Below are positions 23,869 to 34,237 of a stretch of DNA of 64,000 nucleotides, piece by piece. The DNA is from Turbatrix aceti. Lineage: Eukaryota > Nematoda > Chromadorea > Rhabditida > Panagrolaimidae. Within the stretch, counting starts at the first letter, position 1; each line of letters starts with the position of its first letter. A program made the translations under genes and the position numbers. The stretch lies in the NCBI GenBank assembly GCA_963969345.1, contig OZ017766.1, forward strand, positions 11,780,001 to 11,844,000, read 5' to 3'. A model generated the notes under the pieces. That model saw nothing but the letters and a program-made list of their open reading frames with translations. It made no database searches and was not told where the DNA came from.

Positions 23869-25809
23869 AAGACGATGACAACAAAAATTTTTTTTATGAG
23901 CCTTTTTTTTGCACTTATTTTCAGCGTTTACTTTATTACAACGTAAAGTGCTTCAAAAAAGCATATTCCATCGTAGTTGCCCCGAAACTCGGAATCATTT
24001 TCCATGATGCGTAATTATGGCAAATTTACTTTTCAGACATGTTCGAGACGCTTAATTGCCTAAAATCTCTTTTTTTCTGATAACCTGAGTCGCGAACGAC
24101 CTGTTGACGCTTCTTCTCTTTTTATTCGATAATTTTGAACACCTAGTCCAAACATGAACGTAAATGTTGCGTTTTTATTCAATCTGATACACGGTGGCGG
24201 TTTGATTTAAATAAACGGTTTTTTTGCATTATTACTTTTTTCGTAAAAACACTTTTTATTGTCAATCAACATAAAAACAATAACAAAAAACAATAACAAA
24301 AAACAACAACAAAGTAATGGAAAAAAGACGGTAGAGGAATACCCTTACGCAGTAGCATAGCTCGGCTACCGCGCCACCCCGACGCAGTAGTAGCATAGTT
24401 TGGCCATTGCGCCAGCCCAACGCAGTAACATAACTTGGCTACTGCGTCAAAGAGGAGAGGGAAGCAGCACGCCGCAATAGCGTAACTTGGCTATTGTGTC
24501 GAGATGGGAGTTGAAAAAATTTACACGACGATTACAATTACAAAAAATGATACTTTATCCGTTGAAGAGCATTGTCCAAGAAAAATGATAAAAAAAATAT
24601 CCAGTAACAAATCAAAAAAGGATGATTTTAGAGAAACAATTACGACGACGATGTTAGCTATTTTAGAGGCGATTTTGATTAACTTGGGTCGATGTCCACG
24701 AGCAGCGAAGAGGGTAGCCATCCGAGTAAGCCGAATCCTGAAAAATAACACGAAATAAGAAGAAAACAGACAAAAAAACACAAAAAACGATCAGAAAAAA
24801 CTCATGTAATCAAAAAAGTCAGAACAGTTATCTTTGATTGCCCCGCCACGAAAAGTCGAACAAACAGTCCACACTACAACGTTGTTCGTTTGTCCGATTT
24901 TTCGTAGCGTTACATAAGTTTTTTTCTGATCGTTTTTTGAGTTTTTTTGTCTGTTTTTTTCTTATGGCGTTTATTTCGTGTTATTTTTCAGGATTCGGCT
25001 TACTCGGATGGCTACCCTTTTCGCTGCTCGTGGACATCGACCCAAGTTAATCAAAATCGCCTCTAAAATAGCTAACATCGTCGTCGTAATTGTTTCTCTA
25101 AAATCATCCTTTTTTGATTTGTTACTGGATATTTTTTTTATCATTTTTCTTGGACAATGCTCTTCAACGGATAAAGTATCATTTTTTGTAATTGTAATCG
25201 TCGTGTAAATTTTTTCAACTCCCATCTCGACACAATAGCCAAGTTACGCTATTGCGGCGTGCTGCTTCCCTCTCCTCTTTGACGCAGTAGCCAAGTTATG
25301 TTACTGCGTTGGGCTGGCGCAATGGCCAAACTATGCTACTACTGCGTCGGGGTGGCGCGGTAGCCGAGCTATGCTACTGCGTAAGGGTATTCCTCTACCG
25401 TCTTTTTTCCATTACTTTGTTGTTGTTTTTTGTTATTGTTTTTATGTTGATTGAGAATAAAACGCATCATAAAAAAATCATGGACGCAATGTGCAAAAAA
25501 ATTGTAAAAATAGTTTCACAGTACAATGAAATGACAAAATTATTATAATTCAAAAATATTGCGCCTGATCACTAAATTTATAAATGCTGATCGCAGTTTA
25601 AACGAAAAATGCACTAAAAGAGTTGTTGCAGAATTTTCCTGTGGTGTTTTCTGAAAAAGCAGTAATAGCAAGTTTTGGCTTCTGGGCCTAACTCCGGATG
25701 CTTTTTGTTGTATAAACGCAAAAAATGAATTACTGTGAGGTCTACTTTGAGTTTTCGAAAAACGTTAAAAAAACAGGCTGTTGAAAAAAATTTTTGTTGT
25801 CATCGTCTT
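23869..25809 (+). mobile_element. Foldback element A (1,941 bp), TSD ATAT
   Basis: Ends AAGACGATGACAACAAAAAT and its reverse complement, flanked by ATAT at 23865-23868 and 25810-25813. The uninterrupted paralogue (near 32130) reads GATATGAAAATA, which confirms the empty site. Inside are two long complementary arms (about 24250-24815 and 24900-25450) with four mini-palindromes per arm. Outer regions of about 350 bp on each side are unrelated to each other. No transposase-like protein. The repeated 84-codon frame on both arms is probably incidental. Confidence 0.9.
25230..25383. repeat. Array of four mini-palindromes of about 30 bp in the right arm of element A
   Basis: Units at about 25230, 25281, 25316 and 25354 follow the pattern GCGCARTRGCC - AARYTATG - CTACTGCG, each able to fold on itself. 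The left arm carries the same array inverted (24343-24500). Copies recur in elements B and C. Confidence 0.75.
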
Positions 25810-25955
25810 ATATGAAAATACTTTATCAATGTTTTTTGAGTTCAATATTGATTTGGATTGAAACTGTAAATATCTATGTTTACAATAATAACTTTCGTAA
25901 GGTTTATTTATTTTTATTTTTTCATTATTATTATTAATTTAAAAATGGTTTGCAG

Positions 25956-26221
25956 TGGTAAAAGACGAACGAGGATTTTTTAACGACAGTGTGTTTCTTC
26001 CAAAGTATTGCGCGCTTCTGCAATTTATTATTCAGATAGTCAGAACCGGCATACACGGAATTATCGTCTTGAGCTTTAATCAACAAGTACAATCTGCAGC
26101 TAGAAATTTCTGTTCGGCAATCAGAGATTCGGTTTTACCGAAGACTTTTCGGGAAAAATTACAAAAAACTTTTTTTAAGCGCTGTCGATGTAAGAATATG
26201 AAAAATGTTCGTGTCAAATAA
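25956..26221 (+). other. Last exon of cluster receptor 1
   Basis: Encodes VKDERGFFNDSVFLPKY...QFIIQIVRTGIHGII and a basic C-terminal tail, collinear with the last exon of the intact receptor. Undamaged itself, although the gene upstream is broken. Confidence 0.8.
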
Positions 26222-26271
26222 CTTTTTGTTGTTTTTGTTTTTTATTGATTATTCGTTTATTTTTTTGTTTT

Positions 26272-26320
26272 TTTATTTCACCATTACTCAGTGGTTAGTT
26301 ATCATTAGACCAGATGTTAG
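26272..26320 (+). repeat. 49-bp repeat, inverted copy at 51453-51501
   Basis: Begins TTTATTTCACCATTACTCAG and is matched base for base, in opposite orientation, by 51453-51501 just past the last receptor gene of the cluster. Confidence 0.85.
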
Positions 26321-26391
26321 ATTCGTTTATATTTTAAAGTAATTTAATAAAACTGAAGATACTTACATGTTTGCAATAAATGCCAAAATAT

Positions 26392-28341
26392 AAGACGATG
26401 ACAACAAAAATTTTTTTTAACAGCCTGTTTTTTTAACGTTTTTCGAAAACTCAAAGTAGACATCACAGTAGCTCATTTTTTACGTTTTTACAACAAAAAG
26501 CATCCGGAGTTAGGCCCAGAAGCCAAAACTTGCTATTACTGCTTTTTCTGAAAACACCACAGGAAAATTCTGCAATGACTCTTTTAGTGTATTTTTCGTT
26601 CAAACTGCGATCAACATTTATAAATTTAGTGATCAGGCGCAATATTTTTGATTTATAATAATTTTGTCGATTCATTATACTGTGAAACTATTTTTACAAT
26701 TTCTTTGCACATTGCGTCCATGATTTTTTTATGATGCGTTTTATTCTCAATCAACATAAAAACAATAACAAAAACAACAACAAAGTAACGGAAAAAAGAC
26801 GGTAGAGGAATAGAGGGATCACCCTGACGCAGTAACAAAACTTGGCTACTGCGCCACCCCGACGCAGTAGCAAAGTTCGGCCATTGCGCCAGCCCAACGC
26901 AGTAGCAAAGTTTGGCCATTGCGTCAAAGAAGAAAGGGAAGCACAAGACGCAAAAGCACAGGCCCGCCGCAATAACGTAACTTGGCTATTGCGTCGAGAA
27001 GGGGGTTGAAAAAATTTACACGACGAATACAATTACAAAAAGTGATACTGTATCCGTTGAAGAGCATTGTCAAAAAAAAATGATAAAAAATATCCAGAAA
27101 CAAATCAAAAAAGGATGAGATTAGAGAAACAATTACGACGACGATGATAGCTACTCTGATTAACTTGGGTCGATTTTCACGAGCAGCGAAGAGGGTAGCC
27201 ATCCGAGTAAGCCGAATCCTGAAAAATAACACGAAATAAACGCCATAAGAAGAAAACAGACAAAAAAACTCAAAAAACGATCAGAAAAAACTCATGTAAT
27301 CAAGAAAGTCAGAACAGTTATCTTTGATTGCCCTGCCACGAGGACAAACAATCCACACTACAACGTTGTTCGTTTGTCCGATTTTTCGTAGCGTTACATG
27401 AGTTTTTTCTGATCGGTTTTTTTGTCTGTTTTCTTCTTATGGCGTTTATTTCGTGTTATTTTTCAGGATTTGGCTTACTCGGATGGCTACCCTCTTCGCA
27501 GCTCATGGAAATCGACCCAAGTTAATCAGAGTAGCTAACATCGTTGTCGTAATTGTTTCTCTATCCTTTTTTGATTTGTTTCTGGATATTTTTTATCATT
27601 TTTCTTTGGATACAGTATCACTTTTTCGGATACAGTATCACTTTTTGTAATTGTATTCGTCGTGTAAATTTTTTCAACCCCCTTCTCGACGCAATAGCCA
27701 AGTTACGTTATTGCGGCGGGCCTGTGCTTTTGCGTCTTGTGCTTCCCTTTCTTCTTTGACGCAATGGCCAAACTTTGCTACTGCGTTGGGCTGGCGCAAT
27801 GGCCGAACTTTGCTACTGCGTCGGGGTGGCGCAGTAGCCAAGTTTTGTTACTGCATCAGGGTGATCCCCCTATTCCTCTACCGTCTTTTTTCCGTTACTT
27901 TGTTGTTGTTTTTGTTATTGTTTTTATGTTGATTGAGAATAAAAAGCGTTTTCACGAAAAAAGTAATAAAAAAAGTAATAATGCGAAAAAACCTTTTATT
28001 TAAGTCAAACTGCCACCGTGTATCAGATTGAATAAAAATGCAACATTTACGTTCATGTTTGGACTAGATGTTCAAAATTATCGAAAAAAAAGAGCAGATG
28101 CGTCGACAGGTCGTTCGCGACTCAGGTTATCAGAAAAAAAGAGATTTTAGGCAATTAAGCGTCTCGAACATGTCTGAAAAGTAAATTTGCCAGAAAAACG
28201 CATCATGGAAAATGTATCCGAGTTTCGGGGCAACTTCGATGGAATATGCTTTTTTGAGGTATTTTACGGTGTAATAACGTAAACGCTGAAAATAAGCGCA
28301 AAAAAAGGGCTCATAAAAAAAATTTTTGTTGTCATCGTCTT
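26392..28341 (-). mobile_element. Foldback element B (1,950 bp), TSD ATAT, opposite orientation to A
   Basis: Same termini as A (AAGACGATGACAACAAAAAT), flanked by ATAT at 26388-26391 and 28342-28345. Its left outer region matches the right outer region of A inverted, and vice versa. It differs from A by many substitutions and small indels (for example in the mini-palindrome array at 26830-26990 and 27680-27860), so it is an older or separate copy. It lies between receptors 1 and 2, not in an exon. Confidence 0.9.
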
Positions 28342-28421
28342 ATATTTTCACGAACAAGGTTACCGTAATATTTTATTTCCAGCTATTTTTAGTTGCGATT
28401 GCAATGTTTGATCTTCCAAAT

Positions 28422-28528
28422 CACCTGCAAAAATTGCGTTCTACCTGCAAATTGTATTGTCCTCAAGATAAATACGTGACACGAGTAGAGCACAACTTTT
28501 GCAGGTGATTTCGAAAATCAAGCACCTG
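28422..28528 (+). promoter_or_regulatory. E-box cluster upstream of receptor 2
   Basis: CACCTGCAAAAAT at 28422, CAGGTGATTT at 28502 and CACCTGCAA at 28523, ending about 80 bp before the ATG at 28609. The words around the first two are complementary, so the region can also form a hairpin. The same pair precedes receptors 4 and 5. Confidence 0.55.
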
Positions 28529-28668
28529 CAATTTTGGGCCGAGTATTTTAGGTGCGCATTTGCAGAAAACAGTATTTTTTGCCATAGTATCCCAAGTTTT
28601 TTTTTTAAATGGGAAACGCCGAATGCCTAAATCGTCACTTTACATGTCCCAATGGCGTTGGATTATGG

Positions 28669-31137
28669 AAGACGATGACAACAAAAATTTTTTTTATGAG
28701 CCTTTTTTTTGCACTTATTTTCAGCGTTTACTTTATTACAACGTAAAGTGCTTCAAAAAAGCATATTCCATCGTAGTTGCCCCGAAACTCGGAATCATTT
28801 TCCATGATGCGTAATTATGGCAAATTTACTTTTCAGACATGTTCGAGACGCTTAATTGCCTAAAATCTCTTTTTTTCTGATAACCTGAGTCGCGAACGAC
28901 CTGTTGACGCTTCTTCTCTTTTTATTCGATAATTTTGAACACCTAGTCCAAACATGAACGTAAATGTTGCGTTTTTATTCAATCTGATACACGGTGGCGG
29001 TTTGATTTAAATAAACGGTTTTTTTGCATTATTACTTTTTTCGTAAAAACACTTTTTATTGTCAATCAACATAAAAACAATAACAAAAAACAATAACAAA
29101 AAACAACAACAAAGTAATGGAAAAAAGACGGTAGAGGAATACCCTTACGCAGTAGCATAGCTCGGCTACCGCGCCACCCCGACGCAGTAGTAGCATAGTT
29201 TGGCCATTGCGCCAGCCCAACGCAGTAACATAACTTGGCTACTGCGTCAAAGAGGAGAGGGAAGCAGCACGCCGCAATAGCGTAACTTGGCTATTGTGTC
29301 GAGATGGGAGTTGAAAAAATTTACACGACGATTACAATTACAAAAAATGATACTTTATCCGTTGAAGAGCATTGTCCAAGAAAAATGATAAAAAAAATAT
29401 CCAGTAACAAATCAAAAAAGGATGATTTTAGAGAAACAATTACGACGACGATGTTAGCTATTTTAGAGGCGATTTTGATTAACTTGGGTCGATGTCCACG
29501 AGCAGCGAAGAGGGTAGCCATCCGAGTAAGCCGAATCCTGAAAAATAACACGAAATAAGAAGAAAACAGACAAAAAAACACAAAAAACGATCAGAAAAAA
29601 CTCATGTAATCAAAAAAGTCAGAACAGTTATCTTTGATTGCCCCGCCACGAAAAGTCGAACAAACAGTCCACACTACAACGTTGTTCGTTTGTCCGATTT
29701 TTCGTAGCGTTACATAAGTTTTTTTCTGATCGTTTTTTGAGTTTTTTTGTCTGTTTTTTTCTTATGGCGTTTATTTCGTGTTATTTTTCAGGATTCGGCT
29801 TACTCGGATGGCTACCCTTTTCGCTGCTCGTGGACATCGACCCAAGTTAATCAAAATCGCCTCTAAAATAGCTAACATCGTCGTCGTAATTGTTTCTCTA
29901 AAATCATCCTTTTTTGATTTGTTACTGGATATTTTTTTTATCATTTTTCTTGGACAATGCTCTTCAACGGATAAAGTATCATTTTTTGTAATTGTAATCG
30001 TCGTGTAAATTTTTTCAACTCCCATCTCGACACAATAGCCAAGTTACGCTATTGCGGCGTGCTGCTTCCCTCTCCTCTTTGACGCAGTAGCCAAGTTATG
30101 TTACTGCGTTGGGCTGGCGCAATGGCCAAACTATGCTACTACTGCGTCGGGGTGGCGCGGTAGCCGAGCTATGCTACTGCGTAAGGGTATTCCTCTACCG
30201 TCTTTTTTCCATTACTTTGTTGTTGTTTTTTGTTGCGTTACATAAGTTTTTTTCTGATCGTTTTTTGAGTTTTTTTGTCTGTTTTTTTCTTATGGCGTTT
30301 ATTTCGTGTTATTTTTCAGGATTCGGCTTACTCGGATGGCTACCCTTTTCGCTGCTCGTGGACATCGACCCAAGTTAATCAAAATCGCCTCTAAAATAGC
30401 TAACATCGTCGTCGTAATTGTTTCTCTAAAATCATCCTTTTTTGATTTGTTACTGGATATTTTTTTTATCATTTTTCTTGGACAATGCTCTTCAACGGAT
30501 AAAGTATCATTTTTTGTAATTGTAATCGTCGTGTAAATTTTTTCAACTCCCATCTCGACACAATAGCCAAGTTACGCTATTGCGGCGTGCTGCTTCCCTC
30601 TCCTCTTTGACGCAGTAGCCAAGTTATGTTACTGCGTTGGGCTGGCGCAATGGCCAAACTATGCTACTACTGCGTCGGGGTGGCGCGGTAGCCGAGCTAT
30701 GCTACTGCGTAAGGGTATTCCTCTACCGTCTTTTTTCCATTACTTTGTTGTTGTTTTTTGTTATTGTTTTTATGTTGATTGAGAATAAAACGCATCATAA
30801 AAAAATCATGGACGCAATGTGCAAAAAAATTGTAAAAATAGTTTCACAGTACAATGAAATGACAAAATTATTATAATTCAAAAATATTGCGCCTGATCAC
30901 TAAATTTATAAATGCTGATCGCAGTTTAAACGAAAAATGCACTAAAAGAGTTGTTGCAGAATTTTCCTGTGGTGTTTTCTGAAAAAGCAGTAATAGCAAG
31001 TTTTGGCTTCTGGGCCTAACTCCGGATGCTTTTTGTTGTATAAACGCAAAAAATGAATTACTGTGAGGTCTACTTTGAGTTTTCGAAAAACGTTAAAAAA
31101 ACAGGCTGTTGAAAAAAATTTTTGTTGTCATCGTCTT
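28669..31137 (+). mobile_element. Foldback element C (2,469 bp), TSD ATGG, near-identical to A with an internal duplication
   Basis: Same ends as A, flanked by ATGG at 28665-28668 and 31138-31141. The paralogous exon reads GGATTTTGGGTGAACGAAAC, which confirms the insertion point. Sequence matches A at a constant 4,800-bp offset up to about 30230; all shared frames translate identically. A 528-bp stretch of the right arm is then repeated in tandem, accounting exactly for the length difference. Different target duplications show transposition, not segmental duplication. Confidence 0.9.
29707..30762. repeat. 528-bp tandem duplication inside element C
   Basis: The segment starting GCGTTACATAAGTTTTTTTC at about 29707 recurs at about 30235. 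The second copy carries the whole right arm again, so element C has two right arms for one left arm. Confidence 0.85.
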
Positions 31138-32589
31138 ATGGGTTAATGAAACACTTGGTTACGAAAACTCAACTGGCGGCTCGTTGGCTTCTAAAAAGTT
31201 TGACGTGTTTTACAATGAAACTCACAACTTTACTGATTGTTGGATCGATTGGACAGAGCAGTGTTGGGATGTTTTTGATGATTTTTTTATAGACACCAGA
31301 ACAGCAAGGCGTTTTGGATCAGGTAAAAACACAATACATACGAATTTTGTAATCGTTAGTTTTTTATACATTAGAAACCACAGAATACGTAATTTACACA
31401 ATTGGAGCCTGTATTTATTTACTTGGCATGTTTTTCAACATTTTTGTAATTTCCGCAATTTTGTATGACAAAATCAAAAATAAGTCTCCCGTTCCCTCCT
31501 TTATCGTTTTGCTACTCCAAATTATACTTCTTGATATCCTTTACGCGGGTTCAGTCGTCGCTTGGATTTGGAAAATCTATGAATTACTTCAATATTTTCA
31601 AAGTGTTAACAATTGAAAAATTATGGATTGATCGCACGCTATTGGCAAAGATAAATATGGCAACATTTTGGATTTCTTATATCGGCAGTGTGTTGTTTAC
31701 GTCCATGCTTACGCTTAACAGATTTGTTATATTTTTCTCGAGATACCTTAATGAACTATTGTTTTCAAAAAAAGGTCTAATCGTTGGAAACTTAATTTTG
31801 TGGTTGACAATTTTCGGCAGTGGAATATTTGTGTACTATAAATATCCATGTAATGTCAGAAAAGAAAGTCTATTTTTCTCACTCTATTGTGCAGATGAAA
31901 AAAGTGATGTTGCAAACATAGTGATAACGGTAGCACCATAATTTTTTATCATTGAATTTTTTATCATGGTTTTTTTAGATCATTCAAAGAATATTTTTTG
32001 TTCTTTCATGGATTGATCTGATCGCTTATTTTGCAATTTTTACGAAAGTCAGTAGGCCAAGAATTAAAAAAATGATTAAACGTCTCAAAAATCAACCGGT
32101 AACTTCCGATGGAACTGAAACGAAACGAAACGATATGAAAATAGTGTATCAATGCCTTTTGAATGCAGTATTGATTTGGATCGAAACTGGAAATATTTAC
32201 ATTTACAATTCACAATTTTGTAAGGTTTTTTCGATAACATTTGTACTTTAATTCTAGTTTTAGTGGCAAAAACCGACCGGGGATTTTATAACGATAGTGT
32301 ATTTTTGCCAAAGTACAGCTCGTTATTGCAATTTATTATCCAGATAGTAAGAACCGGAATTCATGCAATCATTGTTGTGATCTTCAATCAACAAGTTCAG
32401 ACTGCGACTGAAAATTTCGGTTCTGCAATTAGAGATTTTGTTTTTTCAAAGAATTTTCGAGAAAAAATAAAAAAATCTTTTTTTAAGAGTTGTAGACGTA
32501 AAACAGTGAAAGTTGTGTCTGCTAAATAAATTTTTGATTGTATTTGTTTTATAATGTTTGTTGTTAATTATGATTCAATAAAGTTAAGA

Positions 32590-33090
32590 CGCGGTCTGCG
32601 AAACTTTTTACAACCGACGACCAGATGTTTTTTACACTTTCGAATGTTTTGAGCCAAAGTTGTAGAGGACCCAGAAAGTAGTCTATATATCCACGGTAAT
32701 AATTTAAAAAATCGGATTTTGGAGATTTGGCTTTAGATGCATTTATTTTAAAATCCGGTGGCCCCGCGCGTCGTTTTCGTCAAAACTGTCTGAAAATTTG
32801 AATACGGGGGTTTTAGAGAACAGGAAATACGGTGGCGTACTTAGATTTTTCAAAAAACCAACTGCAAGTATTTTTTTTATTGAATTTTGTCGTCACAAAA
32901 TTCGGCTTTATCATGCCCAAAAAAATTATCGGACCCTGGCATCTACCCTACCTGAATGAGCGATTTTTTCTGGTCAGAATCCAGTTTTTTTTAAAAAAAA
33001 ACGTAGTTTCCGCCTCGCCCTTCCCGCCATCTTTTTTGAGAAGGTTTTTGGTCTTTTTGACTACAAATCGAGACCCAGAAAGCTAAAAAC
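32590..33090 (+). mobile_element. Half copy of the TTAA-type dispersed hairpin family
   Basis: Starts at TTAAGACGCGGTCTGCGAAAC near 32585 and contains CGAATGTTTTGAGCCAAAGTTGTAG, a word family also seen at the ends of the 3.6-kb palindrome and at 57180-57280. From 32690 on it matches one arm of the 13.0-kb hairpin. Only one arm is present. Confidence 0.65.
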
Positions 33091-33420
33091 TAAAGACACG
33101 TGACATTATGTATTATTCAAAGAGGTGGCACACTGTACACACATACATGCGTCCATTTAAAGATTTGTTACACACATAAAGCGACGGTGTGAAATTTTTT
33201 GGCGCGTTGTTTCAAACTTTTTGATTATTATGATTCAAAGAGGTGGCGAAGAAAGGATTCCCATGAGACTTTCATGGGAATCCCCTGGGATAATTCCCAA
33301 GTTTGCAATAAGATGCGCACAGAACGACGGCATGTACCCTTTTTTGCACAAACAAAGCCACCGTATTCGTATTTTTTGGCGCGCTTTTTCAAACTGTTTG
33401 AATATTTTTCTTCTTTTGGA

Positions 33421-33680
33421 TCAAAATGAAAACAGGGTCGTTACCAAGATGGCGAAGACGCAGAACCATGCATGATTTCGGCTGTCACGGACGAAAACTG
33501 TGTCGTAAAACGTCGCACTAACATAAATGCAAGTGCCGATATTTGTTTTAAACTTCACTGGAAGTTGTGTATGCAAATATCGATACGTAGTACAAGTTTT
33601 GGATTTCGGAGGAGCGAGCGAGAAAACATGCATAGAAAAATAAATAGCGAGATGCAAAATTAATGCTGAGCATCGACCAA
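33421..33680 (-). pseudogene. Inverted, decayed copy of the promoter and first exon of the 34.2-kb surface protein gene
   Basis: On the minus strand this matches 34035-34300: the words GCTATTTATTTTTCTATGCAT, CTCGCTCGCTCCTCCGAAA, TCGATATTTGCATAC and the ATCATGCATxGTTCTGC start are all shared. After the ATG the copy soon shifts frame and meets a stop. The two copies are arranged head-to-head around a receptor fragment. Confidence 0.75.
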
Positions 33681-33764
33681 AAAACACACTATCTAAGTTT
33701 ACAATTCAAATTTTATGTACATAAGCTTTTTTTTATACTTTCAAATTCTTTTGATTTATTTTTA

Positions 33765-34015
33765 GTGATAGAAGACGAACGAGGATTCTATAACGACAAT
33801 GTGTTTCTATCAAAGTATGGTGCGCTTTTGCAATTTATTATCCAAATAGTCAGAACTGGCATTCATGCAATCATTGTTGTGATCTTCAGTCAACAAGTTC
33901 AAACTGCGTTCTGCGGTTGAGATTTTGGTTTTTCCGAAACCTTTTCGGAAAAAAGTCAAAAAACTTTTTTAAAGAGTTGTAGACGTAAAACAGTGAAAGT
34001 TATTCCCGCTAAATA
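33765..34015 (+). pseudogene. Cluster receptor 3: orphan last exon
   Basis: IEDERGFYNDNVFLSKYGALLQFIIQIVRTGIHAIIVVIF matches the last exon of receptors 1, 2, 4 and 5. A deletion after QQVQTA shifts the frame to an early stop. The remaining tail codons (KSCRRKTVKV) are still recognisable out of frame up to about 34015. No upstream exons remain. Confidence 0.85.
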
Positions 34016-34237
34016 AATTTTTGTACTTACCTGTGTTTTTTTGGTTGGGGCTCTGTATTAATTTTGCATCTCGCTATTTATTTTTCTGTGCATGTTTTCT
34101 CGCTCGCTCCTCCGAAAACCAAAACTTGTACTACGTATCGATATTTGCATACAAAACTTGCAGTGAAGTTGACAACAAATATCGGCACTTACATTTATGT
34201 TAGACACCGAGAATTTTCGTCCGTGACAGCCGCAATC

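Larger units (their letters stand above)
22791..26221 (+). pseudogene. Cluster receptor 1: seven-transmembrane protein broken by a deletion and a foldback insertion
   Basis: First member of the tandem family. The ectodomain begins MGNYNDCQRRHFTCPDNVGFW and has conserved cysteines and glycosylation sites. The seven-helix region follows (KIKNKSP after helix 1, LTLNRFVIFFSRYLNELLF, LILWLTIFGSGIFV, FIIQIVRTGIH). Two lesions are visible. Near 23025 the intron present in the paralogues is gone together with flanking codons, and the frame shifts between REARE and the helix-1 exon. Element A (23869-25809) splits the third coding segment after KRND. Coding resumes at 25814 (MKILYQCF) and ends at 26221. 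Junctions at 23563/23711 and 25896/25956 are normal. Confidence 0.8.
28609..32529 (+). pseudogene. Cluster receptor 2: interrupted by element C and frameshifted
   Basis: Starts MGNAECLNRHFTCPNGVGLW (28609). Element C follows, then the frame resumes at 31142 with VNETLGYENSTGG. Exons: 28609-28668 plus 31142-31322, 31375-31929, 31979-32219 and 32264-32529. A second lesion is a frameshift near 31590-31615, between WKIYELLQYF and EKLWIDR, giving an early stop. The remainder (helices 3-7 and tail) is well conserved. With two independent lesions this is a pseudogene. Confidence 0.85.

Noticed and set aside
24504..24758. 84-codon frame (MGVEKIYTTITITKNDTLSV...) present five times in elements A and C
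   Set aside because: It lies entirely in the inverted arms, overlaps frames on the other strand, has no family resemblance, and in element B it is not kept. Best seen as a by-product of arm sequence.
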